This document shows, in pieces, positions 48,126-57,987 of a stretch of 64,000 bases of DNA. A program made the translations under genes and the position numbers. Every line of letters starts with the position of its first letter. Within the stretch, counting starts at the first letter, position 1. The DNA comes from Pseudomonas sp. 21 (lineage in GTDB: Bacteria; Pseudomonadota; Gammaproteobacteria; Pseudomonadales; Pseudomonadaceae): positions 422,625-486,624 of the forward strand of contig NZ_JYOA01000003.1 of the NCBI RefSeq assembly GCF_000955805.1. Direction: 5' to 3'. The notes beneath the pieces are model-generated. The model saw only the letters and a program-made list of their open reading frames with translations. It was not told where the DNA came from and ran no database searches.

Positions 48126-48192
48126 TGTAGGAGCGAGCCTGCTCGCGAAGTTTTTGCTTTTTGCGCAGTTCGCGAGCAAGCTCGCTCCTACA
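48126..48192. repeat. REP doublet (REPIN-like)
   Basis: Arms GAGCGAGCCTGCTCGCG and CGCGAGCAAGCTCGCTC, with a T-rich 15-nt spacer, just after argG. One arm has C for T in the core, the most diverged copy in the window. Confidence 0.85.
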
Positions 48193-48205
48193 GAAAAACA
48201 ACAAT

Positions 48206-48236
48206 CCCCGGCCACGAGCCGGGGTTTGTGTTTATA
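48206..48236 (+). terminator. probable intrinsic terminator of argG
   Basis: Stem CCCCGGC, loop CACGA, GCCGGGG, followed by TTTGTGTTTA on the + strand, about 90 nt after the argG stop. Confidence 0.65.
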
Positions 48237-48272
48237 AGCCCGCTATCCGGGCACCTGATGAGGAAAGAACCG

Positions 48273-48665
48273 ATGAGACTGCTGCACACCATGCTGCGCG
48301 TCGGCGACATGGACAAATCCATCGCCTTCTACACCGAAGTCCTGGGCATGACCCTGCTGCGTCGCAAGGATTATCCGGACGGCCAGTTCACCCTGGCTTT
48401 CGTGGGCTACGGCAACGAAGACGACAACAGCGTCATCGAGCTGACCTACAACTGGGGCGTGGACCAGTACGAGCTGGGCACCGGCTACGGCCATATCGCC
48501 CTGGAAGTGGCCGACGTCTACAAGGCCTGCGAGGACATCCGCTCCCGTGGCGGCAAGATCACCCGCGAGCCGGGCCCGATGAAGCACGGCACCAGCATCC
48601 TGGCCTTCGTCGAAGACCCGGACGGCTACAAGATCGAGCTGCTGAGCCCGCAGCGCAAGGATTGA
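48273..48665 (+). CDS. gloA: lactoylglutathione lyase (glyoxalase I)
   Basis: A 130-residue glyoxalase I that converts the methylglyoxal-glutathione hemithioacetal to lactoylglutathione. The metal ligands are in place: His5 (RLLHTMLRV), Glu in [10 protein letters not shown], His in GYGHIAL and Glu in YKIELLSP. The short form without inserts is of the Ni(II)-activated bacterial type. AGGAAAG precedes the ATG. A terminator follows at 48695. The metal class is an inference from length. Confidence 0.94.
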   Translation: MRLLHTMLRVGDMDKSIAFYTEVLGMTLLRRKDYPDGQFTLAFVGYGNEDDNSVIELTYNWGVDQYELGTGYGHIALEVADVYKACEDIRSRGGKITREPGPMKHGTSILAFVEDPDGYKIELLSPQRKD

Positions 48666-48694
48666 TCCTTCGGCTGTCGTCGAAGCGTCCTCGG

Positions 48695-48728
48695 AAAACC
48701 CCGCCCACGCCGGCGGGGTTTTTCTTTT
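48695..48728 (+). terminator. intrinsic terminator of gloA
   Basis: Stem AAACCCCGCC, loop CACGCC, GGCGGGGTTT, followed by TTCTTTT. Confidence 0.88.
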
Positions 48729-48962
48729 CCGGCTGTCATCAGAAAGTCACCGCAGCGTTCATACTCAAGGGGCATCGACGTCGGACGCGTCGATTGCGGA
48801 AGCAGTTTCCGCCATTCGCTTGTCACAGTCAGAAGGAGCGCGCTGCGGGCCGGAGAATCCCCGCCGCGACGCCCCGGCAATGACGGTCGAATGAACGGCC
48901 GCATCGATTTATCGGAAGGCCTCGCGCTTTGGCGCCCGGCTTCCATCGTCAAGGAATACAGC

Positions 48963-50354
48963 ATGTCCCCAAGACCGGTAAACAATGCCTCGGTCAGCCC
49001 CAAGGGCAGCCTCGAAACCCTCTCCCAACGTGAAGTCCACCAGCTCAGCGAAGCGGGCTCGGGCAGTACCTACAAGCTCTTCCGCCAGTGTGCCCTGGCC
49101 ATCCTCAACACCGGCACGCAGATCGACAACGCCAAGCACATCCTCGACGCCTACCGCGACTTCGAGCTGGAAATCCACCAGCAGGACCGCGGCGTGCGCC
49201 TGGAACTGTTCAACGCGCCGGCCGACGCCTTCGTCGACGGCGAGATGATCGCCAGCACCCGCGAGATGCTCTTCAGCGCCCTGCGCGACATCGTCTACAC
49301 CCAGAACGCGCTGAACAGCCGGCGCTTCGGCCTGGACAGCTCGGCCGGCATTACCGACTACGTCTTTCACCTGCTGCGCAACGCCCGTGCCCTGCACGCC
49401 GGCGTGGAGCCGAAGATCGTCGTGTGCTGGGGTGGCCACTCCATCAGTACCAACGAGTACAAGTACACCAAGAAGGTCGGCCACGAGCTGGGCCTGCGCA
49501 GTCTCGACGTCTGCACCGGCTGCGGCCCGGGCGTGATGAAGGGCCCGATGAAGGGCGCCACCATCGGCCACGCCAAGCAGCGCATCACTGACGGCCGCTA
49601 TATCGGCCTGACCGAGCCGGGGATCATCGCCGCCGAGGCGCCGAACCCCATCGTCAATGAACTGGTGATCCTGCCGGACATCGAGAAGCGCCTGGAGGCC
49701 TTCGTCCGCGTCGGCCACGGCATCATCGTGTTCCCCGGCGGCGTCGGCACGGCGGAGGAGTTCCTCTATCTGCTGGGCATCCTCATGCACCCGGATAACC
49801 AGGACATGCCGTTCCCCCTGGTGCTCACCGGCCCGCGCAGTGCGGCGGCCTACATCGAGCAGTTGCATGCCTTCGTTGGTGCGACCCTGGGCGAGGCAGC
49901 GCAGCAGCGCTACCGCATCATCATCGATGACCCGGCCGAAGTGGCGCGGGAAATGAGCGAAGGGCTCAAGCGGGTCAAGCAGTTCCGCCGCGAGCGCAAC
50001 GACGCCTATCACTTCAACTGGCTGCTGAAGATCGACGAGGGCTTCCAGCGTCCCTTCGAGCCGACCCACGAGAACATGGCCGCCCTCGACCTGGGCCGCG
50101 ACGTGCCGTCCCACGAGCTGGCAGCGAACCTGCGCCGGGCGTTCTCCGGCATCGTCGCGGGCAACGTGAAGGACCGTGGCATCCGCATGATCGAGGAGTT
50201 CGGCCCGTACGAGATCCACGGTGACGCGGCCATCATGGAGCCGCTGGATGCGCTGCTGCAGGCCTTCGTCGAGCAGCACCGCATGAAGTTGCCGGGCGGC
50301 GCGGCCTACGAGCCCTGCTACCGGGTGGTGCAGCGCGCCGGCGTCGCAGTGTGA
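48963..50354 (+). CDS. ppnN: pyrimidine/purine nucleotide 5'-monophosphate nucleosidase
   Basis: A 463-residue PpnN (YgdH) protein that splits nucleoside monophosphates into base and ribose 5-phosphate. The central LOG-like domain has CWGGHSISTNEYKYTKKVG, CTGCGPGVMKGPMKGAT and VFPGGVGTAEEFLYLLG (the PGG-GT-E signature). N- and C-terminal extensions distinguish it from small LOG proteins. In E. coli this enzyme is activated by (p)ppGpp. The ATG at 48963 is chosen. Cytoplasmic. Confidence 0.94.
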   Translation: MSPRPVNNASVSPKGSLETLSQREVHQLSEAGSGSTYKLFRQCALAILNTGTQIDNAKHILDAYRDFELEIHQQDRGVRLELFNAPADAFVDGEMIASTREMLFSALRDIVYTQNALNSRRFGLDSSAGITDYVFHLLRNARALHAGVEPKIVVCWGGHSISTNEYKYTKKVGHELGLRSLDVCTGCGPGVMKGPMKGATIGHAKQRITDGRYIGLTEPGIIAAEAPNPIVNELVILPDIEKRLEAFVRVGHGIIVFPGGVGTAEEFLYLLGILMHPDNQDMPFPLVLTGPRSAAAYIEQLHAFVGATLGEAAQQRYRIIIDDPAEVAREMSEGLKRVKQFRRERNDAYHFNWLLKIDEGFQRPFEPTHENMAALDLGRDVPSHELAANLRRAFSGIVAGNVKDRGIRMIEEFGPYEIHGDAAIMEPLDALLQAFVEQHRMKLPGGAAYEPCYRVVQRAGVAV

Positions 50355-50357
50355 GCC

Positions 50358-50405
50358 TGTAGGCGCGGGCCGAGCCCGCGATCGCGCGCATGGCGCGCTC
50401 CTACA
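50358..50405. repeat. palindromic repeat, second REP-like class
   Basis: TGTAGGCGCGGGCC, then GAGCCCGCGATCGCGCGC, then GCGCGCTCCTACA: imperfect inverted arms (TGTAGG-CGCG / CGCGCTCCTACA) that differ from the GCGAGCAAG class. It lies between ppnN and the terminator at 50417. Confidence 0.55.
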
Positions 50406-50416
50406 AGGAGCAGGAA

Positions 50417-50448
50417 ACAAAAAGCCCCGCCAGGATGCGGGGCTTTTT
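50417..50448. terminator. bidirectional intrinsic terminator
   Basis: AAAAAGCCCCGC, loop CAGGAT, GCGGGGCTTTTT, placed between the convergent ppnN (+) and PA3496-like (-) genes. A- and T-runs on both sides suit termination in both directions. Confidence 0.88.
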
Positions 50449-50482
50449 CATACGGGCTTTACGTTCAGGATCAGGGAAAGGC

Positions 50483-50665
50483 TTACAGATCGAAATCGTA
50501 GTCGGACAGTTGGCGTTGCAGGCGACGCTCTTCCAGGTAGTTGTCGATGATGCGGCGCTTGGTCAGGTTGGTCTTGGCGACCTCTGCCGTGGCTTCTGCG
50601 CCGTCATCGCTGTCGTCTGTGCTGACATCGTCCTCGAGTTCGAGGTCTTCTTTGTCGTTTGCCAT
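50483..50665 (-). CDS. PA3496-family small acidic protein
   Basis: A 60-residue very acidic protein of the Pseudomonas PA3496 family, starting MANDKEDLELEDDVS. The C-terminal half KTNLTKRRIIDNYLEERRLQRQLSDYDFDL without interruption (about residues 34-60) is the conserved part. The family is described as putative envelope-integrity proteins, with no biochemical function. An upstream in-frame ATG at 50674 is possible. The N-terminal half is low-complexity Asp/Glu/Ala. Confidence 0.82.
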   Translation of the reverse strand: MANDKEDLELEDDVSTDDSDDGAEATAEVAKTNLTKRRIIDNYLEERRLQRQLSDYDFDL

Positions 50666-50772
50666 TCGGTGCACTCCACAACACGGGGTGTGTTGGCGCC
50701 CCTTATATCGACAAAGGCGTAAGCGGTAAAAAAGATTTTTTCAATCAGGCTGAAGGAATTTTCCCATAACGC

Positions 50773-51411
50773 TCAATCGTCCGAAGTCTTGTGCTTGAAC
50801 TCGCACAGGTCCTCGATTCGGCAGCTGCCGCACTGCGGCTTGCGCGCCTTGCAGACGTAGCGCCCATGCAGGATCAGCCAGTGGTGCGCATCCAGCAGGT
50901 ATTCCTTGGGCACGAACTTGAGCAGCTTGCGCTCCACCTCCAGCACATTGCGCCCCGGCGCGATGTTGGTGCGGTTGGAAACGCGGAAGATGTGGGTGTC
51001 CACCGCCATCGCCGGCTGTCGGAAAGCCGTGTTGAGGACCACGTTGGCGGTCTTGCGGCCCACGCCGGGCAAGGCTTCCAGGTCTTCGCGGTTCTCCGGC
51101 ACCTGGCCGCCGTGCTTCTCGATGAGGATGCGGCAGGTCTCGATGGTGTTCTTCGCCTTGCTGTTGTACAGGCCGATGGTCTTGATGTACTCCGACAGGC
51201 CCTCCACGCCCAGTGCGTAGATGGCCTCCGGGGTATTGGCCACCGGGTAGAGCCTGGCGGTGGCCTTGTTCACCCCGACGTCGGTGGCCTGGGCGGAGAG
51301 CAGCACGGCGATGAGCAACTCGAAGGGCGTGCTGTAGGCCAGCTCGGTTTCGGGGTTGGGATTGTCTTCCTTGAGTCGGCGGAAAATCTCCGCGCGCTTG
51401 GCGGCATTCAT
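50773..51411 (-). CDS. nth: endonuclease III
   Basis: A 212-residue DNA glycosylase/AP lyase that removes oxidised pyrimidines. The helix-hairpin-helix LPGVGRKTANVVLNTAF carries the catalytic Lys region, with the catalytic Asp in MAVDTHIFRVSNR. The C-terminal [4Fe-4S] motif is C-x6-C-x2-C-x5-C (CKARKPQCGSCRIEDLC). Its start overlaps the rnfE stop by 4 nt, so it is the last gene of the rnf operon, as in other gammaproteobacteria. Confidence 0.96.
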   Translation of the reverse strand: MNAAKRAEIFRRLKEDNPNPETELAYSTPFELLIAVLLSAQATDVGVNKATARLYPVANTPEAIYALGVEGLSEYIKTIGLYNSKAKNTIETCRILIEKHGGQVPENREDLEALPGVGRKTANVVLNTAFRQPAMAVDTHIFRVSNRTNIAPGRNVLEVERKLLKFVPKEYLLDAHHWLILHGRYVCKARKPQCGSCRIEDLCEFKHKTSDD

Positions 51412-52121
51412 TCGATCACTCCAGTCACGCGGACGCGTTGGCGCTCGGTCGCGGGTACGTCGCCCGCCTGCGCCTTGGCGCGGTCCGCCAGGCTTTCATC
51501 AATACGGTTCTTCAGGGCGATCAGCAGGCCCAGCAGCAGGAACGCCCCGGGCGGCAATACGGCCAGTAGCAGGCCCGGGTAGCCGGGAATGTGCAGCTTC
51601 CAGTCGGCGGCAGCGGGGCCGAACAGCAGGTCCATGCCGGCGAACAGCGTCCCATGGCCCAGCAGTTCGCGCAGGGTGCCGAGGATCAGCAGGACGAAGG
51701 CGAAGCCCAGCCCCATCATCAAACCGTCGAACGCCGAGCGCACCACGCTGTTGTTCACGGCGAAGGATTGCGCGCGGCCGAGGATCACGCAATTGGTGGT
51801 GATCAGCGGCACGAAGATGCCCAGCACCTGGTAGAGCTCGAAGCGCCACGCCTGCATCAGCAGTTCGACGCAGGTGGTCAGGGTGGCGATGACCAGCAGG
51901 AAGGCCGGCAGGCGCACGGCCTCGCTCAGCGTGCCGCGGATCAGCGCTACGGCGACGCTGGAGCAGACCAGCACGAAGAGTGTCGCCAGCCCCAGGCCGA
52001 GGGCGTTGACCATGGAACTGCTGGTGCCCAGCAGCGGGCACAGGCCGAGCAATTGCACCAGGCCGGGGTTGTTCTTCCACAGGCCCTGCAGGGCGATTTC
52101 GCGGTAGCCGGGATTACTCAT
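51408..52121 (-). CDS. rnfE: Rnf electron transport complex subunit E
   Basis: A 237-residue inner-membrane subunit with about six helices, homologous to RnfA and NqrD/E. The [26 protein letters not shown] segment near the N-terminus is characteristic, and [15 protein letters not shown] is a second conserved loop; the Cys residues are thought to hold the intramembrane iron cluster. It overlaps rnfG upstream by 8 nt and nth downstream by 4 nt. The complex couples ferredoxin and NAD(H) to ion movement. Confidence 0.94.
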   Translation of the reverse strand: MSNPGYREIALQGLWKNNPGLVQLLGLCPLLGTSSSMVNALGLGLATLFVLVCSSVAVALIRGTLSEAVRLPAFLLVIATLTTCVELLMQAWRFELYQVLGIFVPLITTNCVILGRAQSFAVNNSVVRSAFDGLMMGLGFAFVLLILGTLRELLGHGTLFAGMDLLFGPAAADWKLHIPGYPGLLLAVLPPGAFLLLGLLIALKNRIDESLADRAKAQAGDVPATERQRVRVTGVIE

Positions 52122-52749
52122 GCTGGTCTCCCGAGGTGGCGGGGGCGAGCAGCTCTGTCTTGTGTGCGTCGAAGTACTGCAGCGCCAGGTGCGTGGCCTT
52201 GACCACCGCGCGCGGGGTCACGGTGGCGCCGGCGAACTGGTCGAACTGGCCGCCGTCCTTCCTGACGGTCCAGCCTTTGTCGCCCGGATCAGTCAGCGAA
52301 CGGCCATCGAAGCCGTGCAGCCAGTCGCTCTTGCCCAGCTCGATGCGGTCGCCCTGGCCGGGTGTCTCGTGGTGCGCCACGACCCGCACGCCGAGCAGGC
52401 GGCCTTGTGCGGTCACGCCCACCAGCAGCTGGATCGAGCCGCCATAGCCATCCCGCGCCACGGGCTGGAGCACCACCGCCGTGGTCTGCCCCTGGAGCCG
52501 GGCGAGGTAGGCGGGCGCCGGCTCGTCGCGGCCCAGCAGCTTGGGATCGAAGGCGCTGATTTCGCTCTCCAGCGGATGGTTGTCGTAGCTGCCCCTGGGC
52601 AACAGCTCCAGCACTGCGCGACCTTGGAATTCGCGCTGGGCGGTGTCGATGCGCTGGGCGGTGAACTGGTGCACGGCCGCCACCACGCCAGCGGCGATCA
52701 GCGCCACCAGGCCCAGCGCCAGGAGGCTCTTGAGCAGCTCGCGGTTCAT
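52114..52749 (-). CDS. rnfG: Rnf electron transport complex subunit G
   Basis: A 211-residue subunit with one N-terminal membrane helix ([22 protein letters not shown]) and a periplasmic domain. The covalent FMN attachment motif is [14 protein letters not shown], where the Thr in GATVT carries the flavin by a phosphoester bond. It overlaps rnfD by 4 nt and rnfE by 8 nt. Length is normal for RsxG/RnfG. Confidence 0.94.
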   Translation of the reverse strand: MNRELLKSLLALGLVALIAAGVVAAVHQFTAQRIDTAQREFQGRAVLELLPRGSYDNHPLESEISAFDPKLLGRDEPAPAYLARLQGQTTAVVLQPVARDGYGGSIQLLVGVTAQGRLLGVRVVAHHETPGQGDRIELGKSDWLHGFDGRSLTDPGDKGWTVRKDGGQFDQFAGATVTPRAVVKATHLALQYFDAHKTELLAPATSGDQHE

Positions 52750-53789
52750 CGATCACCTGCCTTGAAGCCTTGTTCCGGCTTCTTGTGCCCATAGGTGCGC
52801 GGCCGGGTGAAGTAGTCGAGGGTCGGCGCGGCCAGGTTCATCAGCAGCACGGCGAAGGCCAGGCCATCGGGATAGCCGCCCCAGGCGCGGATCACGTAGG
52901 TGAGCAGGCCGACGCCGATGCCGAACAGCAGCCGGCCGCGGTTGCTGGTGGCGCCGGAGACCGGGTCGGTGACGATGAAGAAGGCGCCGAGCATGGTCGC
53001 GCCACTGAACAGGTGCAGCAGTGGCGAGCCGTGGGAGTCGGAGCCCGTGCCGTTCCAGAACAACAGGCTCATGACGAACAGCCCGCCGAGCATGCCCACC
53101 GGCGCGTGCCAGGTGAACAGCTTGCGCCAGAGCAGGAACAGCCCGCCGGCGAGGAAGGCCAGGTTGACCAGTTCCACGCCGCGTCCGCCGATGTTTCCGA
53201 AAGCGGCAGACTGCGCCAGCAGTTCTTCCATGGTCAGGCTGTGGTTGTTGCGCACCACGTCCAGCGCCGTGGCGCCGACCCAGGCGTCCGGCCCCTGGCT
53301 GGCGAAGCCGAAGATTTGTCGCAGGCCTTCGGCGAAACCGAGCGCGCTGTCCGGCGCCGGCCACTGGCTCATCTGCTGCGGGAAGGACACCAGCACCACC
53401 GCGTAGCCGACCATCGCCGGGTTGAACGGGTTCTGCCCGAGACCACCGTACAGGTGCTTGCCGAAGATCATCGCGAATACCGTGGCGACCGCGCTCAGCC
53501 ACCAGGGCGAGTACGGCGGCAGGGCGAGGGCGAGCAGCACGGCGGTGACCAGGGCGCTGCCGTCCTTGAGGAAGAAGCTCACCGGGCGGTCGCGCAGCTT
53601 GAGCATGAGTGCCTCGGTGGAGAGGGCCAGCAGGCTGCACCAGAGCAGATTGAACAGCGTGCCGACGCCGTACAGGCCGATCAGCACCAGCGCGCCCGGT
53701 GCGCAGGCGGCCAGCAGGGTCAGCATGACCCGCTGCGTGCGGTTTGCTCCGGTGACGTGGGGCGAGCTGATGCGTGGCAGCTTCATCAA
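52746..53789 (-). CDS. rnfD: Rnf electron transport complex subunit D
   Basis: A 347-residue inner-membrane protein with about nine helices. The flavinylation motif is SGAT in [15 protein letters not shown], with a second conserved segment [14 protein letters not shown] just before it. [20 protein letters not shown] is a family hallmark. It overlaps rnfC upstream and rnfG downstream by 4 nt each. Confidence 0.94.
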   Translation of the reverse strand: MMKLPRISSPHVTGANRTQRVMLTLLAACAPGALVLIGLYGVGTLFNLLWCSLLALSTEALMLKLRDRPVSFFLKDGSALVTAVLLALALPPYSPWWLSAVATVFAMIFGKHLYGGLGQNPFNPAMVGYAVVLVSFPQQMSQWPAPDSALGFAEGLRQIFGFASQGPDAWVGATALDVVRNNHSLTMEELLAQSAAFGNIGGRGVELVNLAFLAGGLFLLWRKLFTWHAPVGMLGGLFVMSLLFWNGTGSDSHGSPLLHLFSGATMLGAFFIVTDPVSGATSNRGRLLFGIGVGLLTYVIRAWGGYPDGLAFAVLLMNLAAPTLDYFTRPRTYGHKKPEQGFKAGDR

Positions 53790-56113
53790 GGCGCCTCACC
53801 ACTGGCGTCGGCAACGGCGCGTTCCGCGGCTTGCAGGCGCTCGCGGGCGGTGGCCAGTGCCGGGTCGCCGGCGCCTTCTCGCTCGAGCTTCTTCAGGTCG
53901 GCGCGGGCGTAGGCCAGTTCGGTCTTGGCGGCGCGCAGGGCGGCTGTCACCGGGCGCTTGTCGGTACGCACCAGGTCCGGCGGCGCCTTGCCGCTGGCGT
54001 CCTCGGTGGCATGCAGGGCGGCTTCCGCAGCGGCGAGCGTCTGGCGGATCGCTTCCAGTTCCTCGGCGGACGCACCCTCGCGCTCAGCGGCCCGCAGGGC
54101 ATCGCGCTGGGCGATATAGACCAGCTTGGCCTGGCGCAGGGCAAGAACGCCGTCGACGGGCTGCCCGGTTTTCGGTTCGGTCGGCATGGCGATCCCCTGC
54201 AGTTCGTTGAGTTGGCACTCGGTGCGTTCGACGTCCGCGCGCAAGGAGGCGAGGGTGGCGCGCTGTTCGTTGCTGGGCGATTCGCCGAAGGCCTTCTCGG
54301 ACTTCTTCAACTGGGCGCGGGCCATGGCGGCGTCGATCCTGGCCTTCTTCAGGGCCGCTTTGTCCGTGACGGGAGCGGCAGCCGGGGCTGGCTCCGCGCT
54401 GGTGCCTTGCGCTTCGGCAGTCGTCAGCGCGGCTTTCGACTGTTCGGCGGCGATACGCAGTTCGGCGACCTGGCTGCGCAGTTGTTCGGTGTCGTGGGCG
54501 GCCAGTTGCTTCTCGGCTTTCCTCAGCGCGACCTGGGCCATGCTCGCCTCGATCTTCAAGCGCTTGAGCTGGTCGGACGCATTGCCCACGGACTTCTCGG
54601 CCTTCACCCGCTCAATCACCGATTGCGCGGCCGGCGCGGCGAGGGTTTCGACCTCGGCTCGATCCTCCTGCGCGCGCGCCGCTCGCTCCTGGCGAGCCAG
54701 GCGGTCGGCGGTGCGGCGTTCTTCCTCGCGGCGCAGGCGCTCCTGGCGTTGCTCGAAGCGCAGGCGCCACTGCTCGGCCTTCAGCTGGCGCTGTTCCAGC
54801 TCGCGGATCTCGCCCTTGGACGCGCGGTAGTACTGCACCAGCGGAATGCTCGACGGGCAGACGTAGGCACAGGCGCCGCACTCGATGCAGTCGAACAGGT
54901 TGTGCGCCATCAGCTGGTCGTGGTCTTCGCCGAGGGCGAAAAAGTGCAGTTGCTGCGGCAGCAGGCTGGCGGGGCAGACCTGCGCGCAGTCGCCACAGCG
55001 GATGCAGGGCAGCGCCTGCGCCGGTGCCGGCAGCTCTTCGCGGGTGGCGGCCAGCAGGCAGTTGGCGGTCTTGATCAGCGGCACGTCCAGCGAGGGCAGG
55101 CAGTCCCCCATCAGCGGGCCGCCGAGCAGCAGGCGGTCCAGCTGCGCGTGGTCGAGGCCGGCGAAGTCCAGCAGCTCGCCCACGGGCGTGCCGATCAGCG
55201 CCTCCACATTGCACGGGCGCGCGAGTGCGGCGCCGCTCAGGGTGGTAATGCGCGAGATCAGCGGCCGCCCACGCAGCACGGCGTCGGCCACGGCCACGGC
55301 GGTGCCGACGTTCACGCAGAGCATGCCGATATCCGCTGGCAGCCCGCCGGATGGCACCTCGCGGCCGGTCAGTACCTGGATCAGCTGGCGCTCGCCGCCG
55401 GAGGGGTAGCGGGTCGGGACCGGTTGCAGGCGGATCGTCCGCTCGCCGAGGGCGGCCTGCACGGCGGCGATGGCCTCGGGCTTGTCGTCCTCGATGCCGA
55501 GCAGCACCTGCTGCGGCTGGAGGATGTGCATCAGCACTTCGATGCCTTCCACCAGTTCGGCGGCGCGCTCGCGCATCAGCAGGTCGTCGGCGCTGATGTA
55601 GGGCTCGCACTCGGCGCCGTTGATGATCAGGGTGTGCAGATCGTCCTGGGCGCGGGAGGCCAGCTTGGCGGCGGTGGGGAAACCGGCGCCACCGAGGCCG
55701 GCGATGCCCGCCTGGCGGATGCGCTGCAGCAGTTCGACCCCGGAGAGGGACACATACGCAGGTTTGGGTTCCAGCGTCGTCCATTGCTCCGCGCCATCGC
55801 TGTCGATGATGATCGCGGGCACCCTAAGGCCGGAGCCGTGCGGATAAGGTTGCTCGCTGATCTCGACCACGGTGCCGGACGTCGGTGCATGCAGCGCGGC
55901 ACTGATGGCGCTGCCGGCCTCGGCGATCAGTTGGCCCTTGAGCACGTGCTGGCCGACTTCGACACAGGGCACGGCGGGCTCGCCGATGTGCTGCTGCAGC
56001 GGCAGCACCAGGCGGCGCGGCAGCGGCGGCCGCTGAATCGGCAGGGCGGTGGATTGCTGCTTGTTGGCCGGCAACTGCAGGCCGCCGGGAAAACGCCAGA
56101 CCTGCGTGTTCAT
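53786..56113 (-). CDS. rnfC: Rnf electron transport complex subunit C with repeat-rich C-terminal extension
   Basis: A 775-residue cytoplasmic-face subunit. The first 450 residues hold the NADH/FMN-binding domain ([32 protein letters not shown]) and two [4Fe-4S] motifs, [16 protein letters not shown] and [16 protein letters not shown]. The remaining 320 residues are charged, Ala/Glu/Arg-rich helices with about four imperfect copies of a module like [18 protein letters not shown]. The ATG at 56113 is preferred to the longer frame. It overlaps rnfB and rnfD by 4 nt. The extension is known in Pseudomonas and enteric RnfC proteins, where its role is unclear. Confidence 0.93.
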   Translation of the reverse strand: MNTQVWRFPGGLQLPANKQQSTALPIQRPPLPRRLVLPLQQHIGEPAVPCVEVGQHVLKGQLIAEAGSAISAALHAPTSGTVVEISEQPYPHGSGLRVPAIIIDSDGAEQWTTLEPKPAYVSLSGVELLQRIRQAGIAGLGGAGFPTAAKLASRAQDDLHTLIINGAECEPYISADDLLMRERAAELVEGIEVLMHILQPQQVLLGIEDDKPEAIAAVQAALGERTIRLQPVPTRYPSGGERQLIQVLTGREVPSGGLPADIGMLCVNVGTAVAVADAVLRGRPLISRITTLSGAALARPCNVEALIGTPVGELLDFAGLDHAQLDRLLLGGPLMGDCLPSLDVPLIKTANCLLAATREELPAPAQALPCIRCGDCAQVCPASLLPQQLHFFALGEDHDQLMAHNLFDCIECGACAYVCPSSIPLVQYYRASKGEIRELEQRQLKAEQWRLRFEQRQERLRREEERRTADRLARQERAARAQEDRAEVETLAAPAAQSVIERVKAEKSVGNASDQLKRLKIEASMAQVALRKAEKQLAAHDTEQLRSQVAELRIAAEQSKAALTTAEAQGTSAEPAPAAAPVTDKAALKKARIDAAMARAQLKKSEKAFGESPSNEQRATLASLRADVERTECQLNELQGIAMPTEPKTGQPVDGVLALRQAKLVYIAQRDALRAAEREGASAEELEAIRQTLAAAEAALHATEDASGKAPPDLVRTDKRPVTAALRAAKTELAYARADLKKLEREGAGDPALATARERLQAAERAVADASGEAP

Positions 56114-56664
56114 GCCGCCTGCTCCCGGTCTGTCTGGATCAGCCGGCCCTGCGGCAGCGGCCATTTCCAGTCGGTGACGCGCACCGGCAGGTCGCGCATC
56201 TCGATGCAGTCCACCGGGCAGGGTTCCAGGCACAGGTCGCAGCCGGTGCACTCATCGACGATCACCGTGTGCATCAGCTTGGCGGCGCCGACGATGGCGT
56301 CCACCGGGCAGGCGCGGATGCACTTGGTGCAGCCAATGCACTCGGCCTCGCGGATATAGGCCACCCGCAGCGGCGTCTCTTCGGCGGCGTCCAGCGGCAG
56401 GGGTTCTACGTCCAGCAGCTCGGCGAGAGCGGCGATGGTCGCGGCGCCGCCGGGCGGGCACTTGTTGATCGCATCGCCCCCGGCGATGGCCAGGGCGTAG
56501 GGCTTGCAGCCGGGATAGCCGCATTGGCCGCACTGGGTCTGCGGCAGCAGGTCGTTGATCTGCCCGGCGATGGGCTCAGCGGAGGCCTTTGCCCGCGCCG
56601 AAGCCTGGCGCAGCGCCACGGCGCCGGCGAGGCAAACCAGGATGATCAGCAGCGCCGCGATCAT
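56110..56664 (-). CDS. rnfB: Rnf electron transport complex subunit B (ferredoxin)
   Basis: A 184-residue subunit anchored by an N-terminal helix ([19 protein letters not shown]). It has the Rnf[13 protein letters not shown] cluster motif and two ferredoxin motifs, [16 protein letters not shown] and [16 protein letters not shown]. It accepts electrons from ferredoxin or passes them to it. Overlaps rnfA and rnfC by 4 nt each. Confidence 0.96.
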   Translation of the reverse strand: MIAALLIILVCLAGAVALRQASARAKASAEPIAGQINDLLPQTQCGQCGYPGCKPYALAIAGGDAINKCPPGGAATIAALAELLDVEPLPLDAAEETPLRVAYIREAECIGCTKCIRACPVDAIVGAAKLMHTVIVDECTGCDLCLEPCPVDCIEMRDLPVRVTDWKWPLPQGRLIQTDREQAA

Positions 56665-57245
56665 GGCTTGAGCAGCCCGCTGAAGCCCATGAACGCCAGG
56701 GACATCAGCCCGGCGGTGATCATGCCGATGGCCGCGCCCTTGAATGGCTTGGGCACGTCGGCGATGGCGATGCGCTCGCGCAGGGCGGCGAACAGCACCA
56801 GTACCAGGGTGAAGCCCAGCCCGGCGCCGAAACCCTGGAAGGTGGCTTGCAGGAAGCCGAACTCGGCCTTGCGCGCGTTGAGCAGCGCCACGCCCAGCAC
56901 GATGCAGTTGGTGGTGATCAGCGGCAGGAAGATGCCCTGCGTGCGGGCCAGTAGCGGGCTGGTCCTGTTCACCAGCAGTTCGGTGAACTGCACCACCACG
57001 GCGATCACCAGGATGAAGCCGATGGTGCGCAGGAATTCCACGTCCAGCGGTTGCAGCACGTAGCGCTGCAGGATGTAGCCCAGCGCCGAGGCGAGGGTGA
57101 GGACGAAGGTGGTCGCCAGGGCCAGCGCGAGCGCCGTCTCGATCTTGCGCGACACGCCCATGAACGGGCAGATGCCGAGGAACTGCACCAGCACGAAGTT
57201 GTTGACCAGGATGGCGCTGACCAGGATCAGGGCGAGTTCGGTCAT
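56661..57245 (-). CDS. rnfA: Rnf electron transport complex subunit A
   Basis: A 194-residue membrane subunit with six predicted helices, the first gene of the rnfABCDGE set. [36 protein letters not shown] is diagnostic (residues 15-50), and [15 protein letters not shown] is the second conserved loop. Upstream, only 37 nt away and in the same direction, is the ccdB stop, which leaves little room for a separate rnf promoter. Confidence 0.95.
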   Translation of the reverse strand: MTELALILVSAILVNNFVLVQFLGICPFMGVSRKIETALALALATTFVLTLASALGYILQRYVLQPLDVEFLRTIGFILVIAVVVQFTELLVNRTSPLLARTQGIFLPLITTNCIVLGVALLNARKAEFGFLQATFQGFGAGLGFTLVLVLFAALRERIAIADVPKPFKGAAIGMITAGLMSLAFMGFSGLLKP

Positions 57246-57282
57246 GGCTGGCTGTCCGTGCGCAGGCGTGGGCTGATCATGC

Positions 57283-57594
57283 TCAGATTCCGCTGATCAA
57301 CAGGTCGATGGCGGCGATGATCTCCAGGCGCAGGTGCGCCAGGCTGCCCACCGGCTCGCCCAGCTCGCGGCGGGCGATGCCTGCCATCTGCGGGGTCAGC
57401 AGCAGGAGCGTTTCATCGCCCACGTGCACTTCCGGCATCAGCCGGTTGATACCGGCCAGGCCCTTGGCGCGGCTGAGCGGGATCACCATGCGCGTGTTCA
57501 GCGAGGCCAGCAGGTCGCTCTGCACGTCCAGCAGCAGCGGTATCGCCTCGCGGGTGCGCGGGTTGGTGTTGCGGTAGAGGTCGAACTGCTTCAT
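57283..57594 (-). CDS. ccdB: CcdB-family toxin
   Basis: A 103-residue CcdB-like gyrase poison. The N-terminal [14 protein letters not shown], the DVQSDLL strand and the C-terminal [16 protein letters not shown] tail (where CcdB has its gyrase-binding Trp-Gly-Ile end in F-plasmid) match the family. The final residues here are SGI, so the penultimate Trp of F-plasmid CcdB is not conserved. The start overlaps the ccdA stop by one base (TGATG). It is 37 nt from rnfA in the same direction. Confidence 0.9.
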   Translation of the reverse strand: MKQFDLYRNTNPRTREAIPLLLDVQSDLLASLNTRMVIPLSRAKGLAGINRLMPEVHVGDETLLLLTPQMAGIARRELGEPVGSLAHLRLEIIAAIDLLISGI

Positions 57595-57839
57595 CAGAAG
57601 CTCCGCAATCCATCGCTGAACACGCCGGTTTCCTCGACATGCTGGTTGTAGGTTTCGATGGCCTCGCGGTTCTGCTCCAGCCAGCGCTGGCCGAGGCGCT
57701 CCTTGACCACATCGGCCAGCGCCTCCTCCAGTACCGCCGAGAGGTTTACGTCCAGTTCACGGGCCTGTTTCAGCAGGTCGCTGTTGAGGCTCAGGTTGGT
57801 GGCTTTCTTCGGCGCCTGGGGGTCGTAGGTCGTGTGCAT
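57594..57839 (-). CDS. ccdA: CcdA-family antitoxin
   Basis: An 81-residue antitoxin. The N-terminal half is a ribbon-helix-helix DNA-binding domain (KKATNLSLNSDLLKQARELDVNLSAVLEEAL; residues 11-41), and the C-terminal half (WLEQNREAIETYNQHVEETGVFSDGLRSF; 53-81) is the toxin-neutralising tail typical of CcdA. It probably autoregulates the pair. The ATG at 57839 is chosen; the longer frame to 58136 is not coding. Confidence 0.92.
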   Translation of the reverse strand: MHTTYDPQAPKKATNLSLNSDLLKQARELDVNLSAVLEEALADVVKERLGQRWLEQNREAIETYNQHVEETGVFSDGLRSF

Positions 57840-57987
57840 GGGCACCTCCACGGTAGATGCGCATAGGTTATGCGCATTGCTTCGCGGGAACAATCTTCCC
57901 GCTCCGTAAATCGGTTGCGGTGCCAGGGGCGGCGGGAGGAATATCGGCGGCTGCCGAACCCGATCGGTTTCCCTCACGGATGTCGCG

